Shown here piece after piece: positions 1-8,290 of a stretch of 23,854 nucleotides of DNA. Made by a program: the position numbers and the translations under genes. The stretch is from a virus. The stretch lies in the IMG/VR virus record IMGVR_UViG_3300029914_000140, positions 1 to 23,854 of that record; one strand, 5' to 3'. Within the stretch, counting starts at the first letter, position 1. The number at the start of each line of letters is the position of its first letter. Below the pieces are notes generated by a model. That model had not been told where the DNA came from. It saw only the letters and a list, made by a program, of their open reading frames with translations, and made no database searches.

Positions 1-16
1 TTTCTTCCTTATTTTC

Positions 17-262
17 TTACTTTATGCCTCTAGTTTCCATTAATTTGTCCAGTTTATCATCAATTCTGTCAAATCTATTATTCATTTCTTGTTTAACATC
101 TTTCTGCTGTTCTTGTAGTTGCTGTATTTGGTCATCATGTCTTTGAAAGTGGGAATTTATAGTAGAATACCATACAATAATACTTCCAATTATCAGTAAA
201 GTTGTAAGTATTGAGGGAAGATTAATGGTTTTGTCAATCTTCCAAGGTTCTTTGCCAGTCAT
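17..262 (-). CDS. Small membrane protein with coiled-coil tail
   Basis: Protein of 81 residues. About residues 14-33 form one hydrophobic membrane segment (LPSILTTLLIIGSIIVWYST), preceded by a charged N-terminus and followed by a Gln/Asp/Lys-rich amphipathic helix (about 37-76) that should form a coiled coil. The ATG has an AAGGAA ribosome site about 9 bases upstream. Small proteins with this plan are common near phage late genes and are often annotated as holin-like or spanin-like, but nothing here proves a lysis role. It is the last complete gene of the transcribed block; an AAGGAAG just after its stop (about positions 3-10) may be the ribosome site of a gene beyond the window. Gene reality is well supported; function is not. 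Confidence 0.75.
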   Translation of the reverse strand: MTGKEPWKIDKTINLPSILTTLLIIGSIIVWYSTINSHFQRHDDQIQQLQEQQKDVKQEMNNRFDRIDDKLDKLMETRGIK

Positions 263-298
263 TTTTATTAATTCCTTTATCTTTATCTTTATCTTATT

Positions 299-433
299 TT
301 AACTATACCTTGAGAGATAGGAGAGAAGTTGTCTTAAAGCAAATAACTCCTCTTCCAATTCTCTAATTCTTTTTAGACACTCCTCTATATTCTCAGGTTC
401 TTTGTTGTTGTTATTTTTACAGCTTTTTGACAT
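299..433 (-). CDS. Overlapping 44-residue soluble charged protein
   Basis: An ATG inside the last codons of the upstream 43-residue membrane protein opens a second frame of 44 residues that overlaps it by 17 bases and ends in TAA at 299-301. The peptide starts MSKSCKNNNNKEPENIEECL and continues with a heptad-like charged helix (about residues 16-42; ELEEELFALRQLLSYL). It has no membrane segment and no lipobox, so it does not look like an Rz1-type lipoprotein. Its own ribosome site is weak (AAAAAG about 10 bases upstream), so translation is probably coupled to the upstream gene. It fills most of an otherwise empty interval between two well-supported genes. Function is unknown. Confidence 0.6.
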   Translation of the reverse strand: MSKSCKNNNNKEPENIEECLKRIRELEEELFALRQLLSYLSRYS

Positions 434-548
434 CAGAAACTACTTTTTCTACAGCATCTTCCTTAGCAGTTAGAGAAGCACCATTTTTAGAACCTACTAG
501 AAAACCAACTACAAAACCTACCACTACTGAAATAATAGCAATAAACAT
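417..548 (-). CDS. 43-residue single-pass membrane protein
   Basis: A 43-residue frame starts MFIAIISVVVGFVVGFLVGS, a clear N-terminal membrane helix with small-residue spacing, followed by a short charged tail ending in KKL. The ATG is preceded by an ideal AAGGAG site with 6 bases between, and a promoter-like TAGTTATAATAT lies about 20 bases upstream. That placement is strong evidence that it is real in spite of its size. Small phage membrane peptides of this shape include holins and superinfection or inner-membrane factors, but nothing identifies which. Its 3' end overlaps the next gene. The pair plus the 81-residue membrane protein may form one small membrane-associated operon. Confidence 0.75.
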   Translation of the reverse strand: MFIAIISVVVGFVVGFLVGSKNGASLTAKEDAVEKVVSDVKKL

Positions 549-568
549 AAACTTCTCCTTATATATTT

Positions 569-580
569 ATATTATAACTA
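569..580 (-). promoter_or_regulatory. Promoter-like element TAGTTATAATAT (copy 1)
   Basis: Read on the minus strand this is TAGTTATAATAT, containing a perfect TATAAT -10 box with G at the extended -10 position. It lies directly after the stop codon of the 134-residue protein and 22 bases before the ATG of the 43-residue membrane protein. No TTGACA-like -35 box is visible 15-19 bases upstream. It is one of five matching elements in the window. Calling it a promoter is an inference from sequence and position. Confidence 0.7.
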
Positions 581-985
581 CTATAAACTAGACAAAGATA
601 GTGAAGATAGAGAAGAAGGGCCAGATGATAGAGACCCTTTTCCACCACTTCCCATTGTAGATAAAGAAGAAGAGGAATTAGAAGGCCCTGTCATTCCCTC
701 ATTTCCTGATAATTCCGGAGAAACTATAGAAGAATGAATGGCGGAACGAATAGGATGTGGTTTATTTCTTTCGTGAATTGGAGATATATTTAGATTATTT
801 GGAGCATGAAAGTTTAATTTTGCCGCATTATTCTGATTGGTTTGGTTATCCACTTGAGCATATTTAGCAGCAAGATTATTAGAAAAAGGAGTAGTTGTAG
901 ATTGTTGTTGAAATTGAGATATATTAGCATTCTTAAAAGCTAATTGATGAGGTATTGGAGCACTTAACCATGGCTTATTATTCAT
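581..985 (-). CDS. Unrecognised Ser/Asn/Gln-rich 134-residue protein
   Basis: Starts MNNKPWLSAPIPHQLAF and is rich in Asn, Gln and Ser throughout. The last 30 or so residues are a Gly/Ser/Leu low-complexity tail (ending SSLSSLSLSSL). There is no membrane segment, signal peptide or catalytic motif. The ATG lies 3 bases after the stop of the 942-residue ejection-type protein, and its AAGGAA ribosome site overlaps the end of that gene, so the two are translated from one message. The composition resembles the neighbouring internal virion proteins, so it could be a minor virion or ejection-related protein. That is only a position-based guess; I do not recognise a family. Confidence 0.65.
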   Translation of the reverse strand: MNNKPWLSAPIPHQLAFKNANISQFQQQSTTTPFSNNLAAKYAQVDNQTNQNNAAKLNFHAPNNLNISPIHERNKPHPIRSAIHSSIVSPELSGNEGMTGPSNSSSSLSTMGSGGKGSLSSGPSSLSSLSLSSL

Positions 986-988
986 TTG

Positions 989-3817
989 TTATTCCTTTAT
1001 TCCCTTAGTTCCATCAGCTGCTTCATAGGGGGCTCCAGTAGGTAGAGCCTTATATTCTTCTTCTGACCTAATCTTATTTCTTCGTGCTAAATTATCTAAC
1101 ATTATTCCTTCCCAACCTCTATCTTGAGAACCTAATATAGCATTATATTTAGTAGGTAGAGGATAAGCAGAATAAGTGGGTTTTAAAGGACCTAATGGAG
1201 TTACTTGTCCCGGATTAGTAGTTGCTGGCATCGGGGTAGCTGGTCTTGGAGCCATTCCTAAAGTAGATAAGGAAGGTCTTTCAGCCATGCTCAAAGCAGC
1301 AGGACCATTACCTCCAGATATAGTTCCTCTAATTTGATTAGTTGGCATTGGTTGTGCTGGATATATGCCTTGGTTTGTAGGAGTTGGAACAGGTCCATAC
1401 TTGGGAGTATTTAATTGTCCACCAGAAGGAGTTGACATACCTAAGGAAGCTTGTCCAGGAATAGGAGATGGCTGTGTAGGTATTGCTGGTCTGTCAGATA
1501 AAGTAGGAAATCCAGCTGTTAATTGTCTTAAAGGAGCATCTTGAGCTATTCCTTCTATATTAGGATGTAAAAAGTTATGTCCTCTATACATATTACTTGC
1601 TATGTCTGCTCCCTGATTTATAAAACTATTTGCTCCAAGAAGAGAACCCGCAGCAGCACCATAAGGGCCAAAAGCACTGCCCACCCCCGCTCCAACAGCA
1701 GTTTTAGCAGCTCCCTTTCCTAAAGAACTTAATATATCTGGAATACCAACTCCAGGAGTATGTAAGAGAGTAGCATTTGGAGAAGTTCGAGCAAAGTTTA
1801 CTATATTTTTAATAGGATTTGTTCCATTTCCAGCCTCATCTACCCCACCAAAAAGAGTCCCTAATTGAGAGTCACGCTGATTTAAATAATTTGTAGTAGC
1901 CTGTACATTATAAGTTCCGTCCTGTTGTGCTCCAGATTTTATAGCCCTATCTAAAAATTCAGAACGTAAGGCTTCTTGTCCTCTACTATCTAAGAGTGGA
2001 AATATACGATCTAACTGGTCTGCCTTATTCGCACCATATAATTTATTAGTTGTAGTGTCATTATCAACACCTTTCAGTATCTGAGTTATTCCTTCTTTAG
2101 CATTACGATAAGCTGGTATATTCTCTCTAAAATAATTAGCAGCATCTTGAGGAGCAGTTGAATTAGGAATAACAACAGAAGCATAATCATCAGCTGCTTT
2201 TCCAACAGCATCAGCAAGTATGGAATAGGCTCTAATTTTTGGCATTAAATCGGGATTATTATTACGATACAATGACCTAATATCACTCTCTATTTGACTT
2301 TGAACAGCCTTTGTATCCTGATAAGACAGGTCATTATTTAATAATTTAGTTTGCCAAGTGTGAACAGTTCTTCCAATAGCCTCATCATTTTTAATGTAGG
2401 GATCCTGTAATAAATCAGGTATAGTTCCTACAGCCTCCCCTTCAGAATCATAAGCTACCACTTTACTTAAATCAGGTCCTTTAGGTAATGTGGGGTCGGC
2501 TACTTGAGCAAGATTAATTTCATCAGAAACTCTTTGATAATTCTGTCTACTTATAGCTGTTTTATCTGCTAAAGTTCCAGTTAAACTAACAGCTATATTA
2601 TCAGAATTGCTTTTAGATAGATTTGCCTTATTGATACTTTTTTGTAAGGATGAATTTGGGTCTATATTTACTGTAGCATCCGGTCCCTCAAAATCAAAAG
2701 GAGCAGAATTGGCAGCTATATTATGATTAGTAGCAGCAGTATCAAGGAAAGTATGTATAGCCTCTCCTTGTGCTTGATTATGGGCAGCAACACCACTTCC
2801 TACTTGATTTGATAAAGCAGTTCCTACAGCTCTATCCGATTTATTTATATTACCAGCATTAATTGGCAGTTCCTTACCAGTTATAGAATTATATTCATTT
2901 GTCGTAGCCACATTCAATCTTGCTTCATATTGTTGAGCTAATGGATTACCCCCCTCAGCCATTTCATGTAGGGCATTAGGAGAATATACAGCAGATGGTA
3001 GTTTATTATCATTCTGCCAAGCATTCATTACATCATTTGGAGTTTCTTTGGCTGCTTGAACAGGACCACTCTTACCTATTTGATCAGCAACAGTAGCAGC
3101 ACCTTGACCACCCATTCCACCAGTAAGAGCAGTATGAACCCCTTTAATTAATCCGGCAGTTCCAAGACCAGTTAATGCTCCTCCTAAAGTTGACCCCACT
3201 GTTGAATTAGGTTCAGTAGCAGAATATAAAGCACCAAGACCAGCACCAAATCCTAATTGAGACACAGTAGAAGCACCTGGAGCAAATGGAGCAGTAAGAT
3301 AAGTATATGGGTTAGAAATGACACTCATTCCCATAGCATCAATTGGATTTAAATTTGGATTATTACTAGCATTTTGTTTAATTTGAGTGGCATTAGCAGC
3401 TCTATTTTGAGTTCTATTATAAGTTTGGTCACCTATAATACCAAGGGCATGTAGTGGTTCAGATATAAGTCTAGCAGTTCCTTGTATTGCTCCCATAGTT
3501 GTAGCTTGTCCATAAGCCCTAGAAGCATCCACATCAGAAGTATCAACATCAGCTGGATTTAAAGTATCAAGTGCTCCAGGAGTATAACCAGCCCTAGAAG
3601 TAGATGAATTAGTTTTAGAGACTGGAGCATGTGAGGGCATCATAGTTAATGAAGGAGTATGGGAAGCCATCATAGGTATTTTATTAGGTAAATTACCAGC
3701 ACCCACATCATTATATTGTGGATTATTTGTTTGTTTGGCAGTTGTTTGTATAGGTTGAGCCACATCAAAAGGATTTGAAGGATCTATCGGAGTAGCATTA
3801 TCAAAAGGATTACTCAT
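989..3817 (-). CDS. Large internal virion / DNA-ejection protein (gp16 position)
   Basis: Protein of 942 residues occupying the place of P22 gene 16 (609 residues), the largest of the proteins ejected with DNA. The N-terminal ~100 residues are polar and disordered and begin with NPFD repeats. Two glycine-zipper, membrane-prone stretches are visible: about residues 180-225 (GFGAGLGALYSA and GSTLGGALTGLGTAGL) and about 695-735 (GVGSAFGPYGAAAGSLLGA). A long polar helical middle (about 255-690) lies between them. The last ~170 residues are Pro/Thr/Gly-rich. I see no convincing lysozyme or transglycosylase catalytic motif. The start overlaps the stop of the preceding gene as TAATG with GGGG just upstream. 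The family is inferred from synteny and composition, because ejection proteins diverge quickly. A general phage structural role is fairly secure. Confidence 0.75.
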   Translation of the reverse strand: MSNPFDNATPIDPSNPFDVAQPIQTTAKQTNNPQYNDVGAGNLPNKIPMMASHTPSLTMMPSHAPVSKTNSSTSRAGYTPGALDTLNPADVDTSDVDASRAYGQATTMGAIQGTARLISEPLHALGIIGDQTYNRTQNRAANATQIKQNASNNPNLNPIDAMGMSVISNPYTYLTAPFAPGASTVSQLGFGAGLGALYSATEPNSTVGSTLGGALTGLGTAGLIKGVHTALTGGMGGQGAATVADQIGKSGPVQAAKETPNDVMNAWQNDNKLPSAVYSPNALHEMAEGGNPLAQQYEARLNVATTNEYNSITGKELPINAGNINKSDRAVGTALSNQVGSGVAAHNQAQGEAIHTFLDTAATNHNIAANSAPFDFEGPDATVNIDPNSSLQKSINKANLSKSNSDNIAVSLTGTLADKTAISRQNYQRVSDEINLAQVADPTLPKGPDLSKVVAYDSEGEAVGTIPDLLQDPYIKNDEAIGRTVHTWQTKLLNNDLSYQDTKAVQSQIESDIRSLYRNNNPDLMPKIRAYSILADAVGKAADDYASVVIPNSTAPQDAANYFRENIPAYRNAKEGITQILKGVDNDTTTNKLYGANKADQLDRIFPLLDSRGQEALRSEFLDRAIKSGAQQDGTYNVQATTNYLNQRDSQLGTLFGGVDEAGNGTNPIKNIVNFARTSPNATLLHTPGVGIPDILSSLGKGAAKTAVGAGVGSAFGPYGAAAGSLLGANSFINQGADIASNMYRGHNFLHPNIEGIAQDAPLRQLTAGFPTLSDRPAIPTQPSPIPGQASLGMSTPSGGQLNTPKYGPVPTPTNQGIYPAQPMPTNQIRGTISGGNGPAALSMAERPSLSTLGMAPRPATPMPATTNPGQVTPLGPLKPTYSAYPLPTKYNAILGSQDRGWEGIMLDNLARRNKIRSEEEYKALPTGAPYEAADGTKGIKE

Positions 3818-5964
3818 TATTGCCCCACTGAAGAAACTTTTCCACCAGATACAGTAAATCCATGATATTGTCCATCAGGTAATGCTTGTCCATTGCTTTT
3901 AATGGCTGCTTGACCTACTTTTATCATAGGTGCTTGAGGGGCTTGTGTAGGAGTTGTAGCTGTTGGTGTTGTTGTTGGCTTTCCTCCATTAATAACATTA
4001 AGGGCACTTTGAGCTTCAGGAGATAATGATAAATCTAATCCGTGACCTGGTGGAAAAGGTTTGTTTAGTTTATTTACTGTTTCTTCTCTCTTTCCACCAA
4101 CCAAATTTGCCATTTCTCTGGCATTACTTAGTTTGGTGCTTAAAGGTAGTGCTGGATTTAACATCTGTTGGAAATAACCAATCCCCTTTTCACTACCACC
4201 ATTGCTACGATATGCACTTTCCAATTCACTTGACAGCGTAACTTGATCTACTGAGGCTTTTCCAAGGGCATCTGAAGCATTATTTGAGGTCCATTCTCTT
4301 ATTGGCTGATATAAGTTATTAAGTGGTTTACTACCTGCATCCGGAACTGAGGGGGCATTTTGAACAAAGTTGCCAAGATGTCGAAGAGCAGTATCAGCAG
4401 ATGCCAAAGCTTTTCCATCAGGACCGTTGACACTATTCTGCCAAGCCTTCTGTCTAATTCCAAAAGTAGCTTGATTTAATGTTGAATCTTGTGTCATAGC
4501 TAGTTTTAAACCAGCAGATTTAGCCGGGTCCATTAGTTCTCTATTGGTTGGCCATGTAGCACGACCCTGAGTTATAGCATTAGCATAATTTTGAATAGCA
4601 TCAGTTCTAGCAGGTAATGAGCCAGCTCCACCTACACCACCAGCAGCCTCTTGTTTAGCTTTTAATCCTTCTTGATAGGCTTTAAAAGCATCAGCATTAT
4701 TTTTGGCAGTTATACTAGGTTGAACTCCTGCTTCTGCTGTATTTTTAGTAGCTTCTGCTGACTGATTTCCTGCTTGAGCTAAGTGTAATTTATTATTGGC
4801 AAAATCTTCTGCTGCTTTACTGGCATTTTTAGCAGTTTGATTATTCTGTAAGGCTTCATTTTGTTCTTTTGCCAACCAAGCCTGTCCATAAGCAGAAGAT
4901 ATATCAGGCGGCCAGGAAGTAGTATCAATTCCATTTCCTGCTGCTTGATTTTTTAAATTGTTATAAGTTAATACCTGCTGTGATGGGGTTAAATAAGAAA
5001 AAGCAGATAATTGGCCTAATACTTGAGCACTTTGAACTGCCTTTGCGTCATTTTTTGCTTTCTCATCAGCAGCATCTTGAGTTTGCCATGTATCTAATGC
5101 TTTTGTAGCAACGGAAGCGAGAGCATGATTACCTTTGGCATCAGTATAATTCATTAAATTATCATACAAGCCCTGTCTATCAAAAGAGTGTGAAACTGTA
5201 GCTCCTGTATTTGGGTCAGTAGTTGTCCAAGTATGTTTAGAGGTAAAGAAATCACCATCAGAATTAGCATTAGGGTCAACTATACCGCTTGTATCAGAAG
5301 TATTTACTGGTTTATTAGTTATAGGGTTAGTAGGAGTTGAAATAGGTGCCTTTGTTGGAGCTACTGGAGCAGTTGGGGAGGAACCACCAGGAGATGAACC
5401 ACCACCAGAAGGACCTAAAGATAATCCAGAGAGGGCTGTAGGCGGAGCTACTGGAGCAGTTGGGGAGGAAGGACCAGGAGATGAACCACCACCAGAAGGA
5501 CCTAAAGATAATCCAGAGAGGGCTGTAGGCGGAGCTACTGGAGCAGTTGGGGAGGAACCACCAGGAGATGAACCACCACCAGAAGGACCTAAAGATAATC
5601 CAGAGAGGGCTGTAGGCAGGTTCTGTGTTGTTTGAGTAGGTTGTTGTGGCTGTGTGGCAGGGGGAATAACTTGTTTATTATAACTTCTAGCAACCATATT
5701 GTCATAATCATTACTAGTTTGCTGTGCCATTTGTTTAGCTTGAGCCTCAGCAGCACCACTATCTATAGCCTGTTGATATAGTTGTTCCTTTAATAAAGCC
5801 TGCTTCTGTTGAATAGCCATACTTTGTTGAGACTGGGCCAAATTTTGAACCTGTTGCTGATATCCAACCATATTTGGCTGATCTCCCATCATCGGAATAG
5901 TAGAACCTGTATTGTATCCCATTCCCATTCCCATTCCACTTAGTCCCTGATTATAATATGCCAT
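3817..5964 (-). CDS. Internal virion / DNA-ejection protein (gp20 position)
   Basis: Protein of 715 residues in the place of P22 gene 20 (471 residues). It starts MAYYNQGLSGMGMGMGYNTG with an AAGGAA site about 9 bases upstream. Residues ~30-95 are a Gln/Ala-rich helix. Next comes a low-complexity Gly/Ser/Pro linker with three exact-length repeats of 29 residues containing TALSGLSLGPSGGG (about residues 115-203). The remainder (about 260-640) is polar, alanine-rich and largely helical, which is typical of ejection proteins that refold during passage through the tail. A Thr/Pro-rich stretch precedes a small Gly-rich C-terminus. There is no signal peptide. It is followed by the gp16-position gene with a one-base overlap. 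The assignment rests mainly on gene order. Confidence 0.75.
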   Translation of the reverse strand: MAYYNQGLSGMGMGMGYNTGSTIPMMGDQPNMVGYQQQVQNLAQSQQSMAIQQKQALLKEQLYQQAIDSGAAEAQAKQMAQQTSNDYDNMVARSYNKQVIPPATQPQQPTQTTQNLPTALSGLSLGPSGGGSSPGGSSPTAPVAPPTALSGLSLGPSGGGSSPGPSSPTAPVAPPTALSGLSLGPSGGGSSPGGSSPTAPVAPTKAPISTPTNPITNKPVNTSDTSGIVDPNANSDGDFFTSKHTWTTTDPNTGATVSHSFDRQGLYDNLMNYTDAKGNHALASVATKALDTWQTQDAADEKAKNDAKAVQSAQVLGQLSAFSYLTPSQQVLTYNNLKNQAAGNGIDTTSWPPDISSAYGQAWLAKEQNEALQNNQTAKNASKAAEDFANNKLHLAQAGNQSAEATKNTAEAGVQPSITAKNNADAFKAYQEGLKAKQEAAGGVGGAGSLPARTDAIQNYANAITQGRATWPTNRELMDPAKSAGLKLAMTQDSTLNQATFGIRQKAWQNSVNGPDGKALASADTALRHLGNFVQNAPSVPDAGSKPLNNLYQPIREWTSNNASDALGKASVDQVTLSSELESAYRSNGGSEKGIGYFQQMLNPALPLSTKLSNAREMANLVGGKREETVNKLNKPFPPGHGLDLSLSPEAQSALNVINGGKPTTTPTATTPTQAPQAPMIKVGQAAIKSNGQALPDGQYHGFTVSGGKVSSVGQ
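5357..5617 (-). repeat. Three 87-bp in-frame tandem repeats
   Basis: Three head-to-tail copies of an 87-bp unit begin at 5357, 5444 and 5531. They differ by only a few bases; the middle copy changes one Gly-Gly to Gly-Pro. The unit length is a multiple of three, so each copy adds 29 residues of Pro/Ser/Gly linker. Near-identity at the DNA level indicates recent expansion or gene conversion. Confidence 0.97.
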
Positions 5965-5995
5965 GTATACATTCCTTATTTATTATTATTGTTAT

Positions 5996-6874
5996 TTACA
6001 TCATTAAAGCAGCAAGAGCCATGTCCATTCCTGTTCCACCAGCAGCAGCTTCTCCAGTAAAGAGGGCAGTTCCGGCAACTCCAGCCATTCCAGCATCAGT
6101 TGCTCCAAGGCCAACACCAGCACCTATACCAGCATCAACAGTTCCAGCACCTAAACCACCAGTATATCCTCCAGCAACTCCACTAGCACTAGCACTACCT
6201 CCTAGTAATGAAGATAATCCACTGCTACCTGTCAATGAGGATAGGGCTCCCATTCCACCACTCAGAAGACTATTACTAGACCCCATAATACCAGATGCTT
6301 GAGCTGTTCCTTGATTAATGTCATACTGTCCTTGCATGGTTCCTTGATTAGCAGATAGATTGCCTAAACCAGATGTAGCATTTAAGCCCATTTGAGAAGT
6401 TCCCGCTAACTGATTATAATTTTGCTGCTGATTCGATGTGAAGTTATTATATGCCTGTTGATAAGCATTACTAGCATTATTTTGAGCATAACCCATAGCA
6501 GCCTTTTCACCACCACCTGATAAAGCACCACCACGTACTGATTGAGCATTACTTATAGCATTCAAACCTTGCTGCATATTAAATTGATAGGCTGGATTTT
6601 GCTGAAAGTCTGCCATAGTAAAGGAACGATTTAAAGAACCTTGACCAGCACCATTACCTTCTCCTGCCATTAAAGAACTGAGAGCTGTATTTCCTGCTGA
6701 TATATATGGTTGATAATTAGCAGCACTCTGATTATATAGGGCAGCAGATTGAGAAGCAGCATTTTGATTAGCTTTAACTTCGGCCTGTGCTGCGTTACCT
6801 GATGAATTTGAACCAAGAATACCACCAGCTATATCACCAACCGCACCTGTAATTCCACTTAAAGCACTACCCAT
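5996..6874 (-). CDS. Gly/Ala/Ser-rich DNA-transfer protein (gp7 position)
   Basis: Protein of 292 residues at the place of P22 gene 7 (229 residues). The N-terminus is glycine-zipper-like (SALSGITGAVGDIAGGILGS). The middle contains NPAYQFNMQQGLNAISN followed by an RGG-ALSGG segment and a Gln/Asn/Tyr-rich helix (about residues 90-160). That arrangement recurs in podovirus proteins annotated as DNA transfer or internal virion proteins. The C-terminal ~100 residues are almost all Gly, Ala, Ser and Leu and membrane-prone. The ATG has AGAGGT 5 bases upstream, and a promoter-like TAGTTATAATAT lies 37 bases before it, so it may head its own transcript with the two larger ejection genes. The complementary strand has a long open frame only because of this composition. 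Confidence 0.8.
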   Translation of the reverse strand: MGSALSGITGAVGDIAGGILGSNSSGNAAQAEVKANQNAASQSAALYNQSAANYQPYISAGNTALSSLMAGEGNGAGQGSLNRSFTMADFQQNPAYQFNMQQGLNAISNAQSVRGGALSGGGEKAAMGYAQNNASNAYQQAYNNFTSNQQQNYNQLAGTSQMGLNATSGLGNLSANQGTMQGQYDINQGTAQASGIMGSSNSLLSGGMGALSSLTGSSGLSSLLGGSASASGVAGGYTGGLGAGTVDAGIGAGVGLGATDAGMAGVAGTALFTGEAAAGGTGMDMALAALMM

Positions 6875-6909
6875 TTTTACCTCTATCTCTATATTAAATA
6901 TATCTAATT

Positions 6910-6921
6910 ATATTATAACTA
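6910..6921 (-). promoter_or_regulatory. Promoter-like element TAGTTATAATAT (copy 2)
   Basis: An exact copy of the 12-base element on the minus strand, in the 66-base interval between the acetyltransferase-like gene and the gp7-position gene. TATAAT lies 37 bases before the ATG. No -35 box is visible. It would separately drive the block of three ejection proteins. Confidence 0.7.
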
Positions 6922-6940
6922 TCTTATATCTATTCTATAT

Positions 6941-7399
6941 CTACCTGGCAAATATGAAGAAATCCTTGCCATATTCTATTCCATTTTTTAACCAGCCTTC
7001 TTTTTCATGTTTATAGAAGGAAAAATTACAAGCTTTAACTATTTTACGAGCCAAACTATTATTACTTGCCACAGAACACACCAATATATCAAAAGGAGTG
7101 TTATTTAGATACCATTTAATAACTCCTTGGCATATTTCTTCACATTTGCCATACACCTTAGGAATAAATGCTAGATGAAGATGTAGTTCCTTATTACTTT
7201 CTGAAGGATATCCTAAAACTAATCCTACAATCTCATCATTCAAATAACATGCCAAATAATAATTGTGTGGTAAATATGGAAGAGTAGTAGAGAGTGCCTG
7301 CCAAGTATCATCATATAACCACTTCTCATTGTTAGGTAAATGAAAGATGTAGTTAATAATTTCTTCATCATCTATTAATTTATAATATATATTTAACAT
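6941..7399 (-). CDS. GNAT-fold acetyltransferase-like protein (gp14 position)
   Basis: Protein of 152 residues. A central strand pattern (YYLACYLNDEIVGLVLGYP), then ELHLHLAFIPKVYG, a helix with EICQGVIKWYL, then CSVASNNSLARKIVKACNFS give the usual GNAT order, including a C-terminal asparagine-plus-helix region. The classical RxxGxG/A acetyl-CoA loop is degenerate (PKVYGKCEEI), so activity is uncertain. P22-like phages carry a head-assembly protein (gp14, DUF2824-type) at exactly this map position, between gp26 and gp7; I assign it to that group by synteny and fold. It starts one base after the fibre stop and has no obvious ribosome site (CACTTAAT before ATG), which suggests coupled translation. 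Confidence 0.7.
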   Translation of the reverse strand: MLNIYYKLIDDEEIINYIFHLPNNEKWLYDDTWQALSTTLPYLPHNYYLACYLNDEIVGLVLGYPSESNKELHLHLAFIPKVYGKCEEICQGVIKWYLNNTPFDILVCSVASNNSLARKIVKACNFSFYKHEKEGWLKNGIEYGKDFFIFAR

Positions 7400-7400
7400 A

Positions 7401-8288
7401 TTAAGTGTTAAAATAGAATCCAGAAAGAGTTATAGAAGTAGAGGCAGACCAAGTAGGAGGATACCCATTAGAAGTTGATATAAACCCTGTTCCTAAACTA
7501 GTATATGAGGTAGAATTTACTGCATTTAATGTTGAAGTAGAAGCAGGAGTAGAGGGAAGAGTAAAATAAGTGGTTCCAGCAACAGAAGCAGTTGAAGTAG
7601 TAGAAGTTACAAGTAGGGTCCAATAAGTCACATTACCTAATTTTTTATATTTACCAGTATATGTTGGAGTTCCTATCACAGTCAAGCCAGTGAAAGTGGG
7701 AATCCAAGTTCCATCAGTTTCAGTTATTAATCCAGCAATAGCAGTCTGAACAAAAGCAGTAGAAGCAATTTGAGTAGTATTAGTTCCAGAGAGGGCAGTT
7801 GGAGTAGCAGGAATACCAGTTAATGTAGGAGAGAGTAAAGGAGCCAATAATCCCTCTGCTGCTTCTGCTCTAGTTATTTCAGAGGATAAGTTAGAGGAAG
7901 TGGCATAATAAGAAGACAATTGGCCACCTAATTCATTTGAGTTTCCCACGGTTAAATTAATAGCTGTTCCAGTCAATCCAGTTCCACCTCCATTAAAAGT
8001 AACAGCAGTAACCGTTTGAGCATCTATTGTGGTCGGAGATAGATTATTAAGAGAAAAATTTACATTATAAGTGTTGTTTCCAGTATTAGCCGAAGTTACT
8101 ACCAATCCATTATCACTTGTTGTTGTTATATCAGCAACATAATTAGAGTTTATATGATTTATTTTAGGAGCTACTTGTTGATGAAAAAAACTACTCCAAG
8201 CAGGTGTTAAAGAGCCTGTAGCATCTATAATTTTAGAATTTGTTGGAGGAGGATATACATTAAGAGAAGAAAGTGAAGTATTAGTCAT
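7401..8288 (-). CDS. Tail fibre protein (gp26 position)
   Basis: Protein of 295 residues. The N-terminus (about 10-35, NVYPPPTNSKIIDATGSLTP followed by AWSSFF) is a virion-attachment segment seen in many phage fibre proteins. Then come an Asn/Thr-rich beta region, a short helix (SSEITRAEAAEG) and a typical fibre repeat unit with SPTLTGIPATPTALSGTNTT and STAFVQTAIAG (about residues 155-188). A C-terminal beta-sandwich (about 195-295) opens with DGTWIPTFTG and probably binds the host surface. It lies where P22 encodes the gp26 tail needle but lacks the long uninterrupted coiled coil of gp26, so I call it a fibre. GAGGGG lies about 7 bases before the ATG, two bases after the upstream stop. Confidence 0.75.
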   Translation of the reverse strand: MTNTSLSSLNVYPPPTNSKIIDATGSLTPAWSSFFHQQVAPKINHINSNYVADITTTSDNGLVVTSANTGNNTYNVNFSLNNLSPTTIDAQTVTAVTFNGGGTGLTGTAINLTVGNSNELGGQLSSYYATSSNLSSEITRAEAAEGLLAPLLSPTLTGIPATPTALSGTNTTQIASTAFVQTAIAGLITETDGTWIPTFTGLTVIGTPTYTGKYKKLGNVTYWTLLVTSTTSTASVAGTTYFTLPSTPASTSTLNAVNSTSYTSLGTGFISTSNGYPPTWSASTSITLSGFYFNT

Positions 8289-8290
8289 TA

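Noticed and set aside
5958-6302. Plus-strand open frame of 114 residues, Pro/Ala-rich
   Set aside because: It is the antisense image of the Gly/Ala/Ser-rich gp7-position gene. It lacks a ribosome site and codon pattern of its own.
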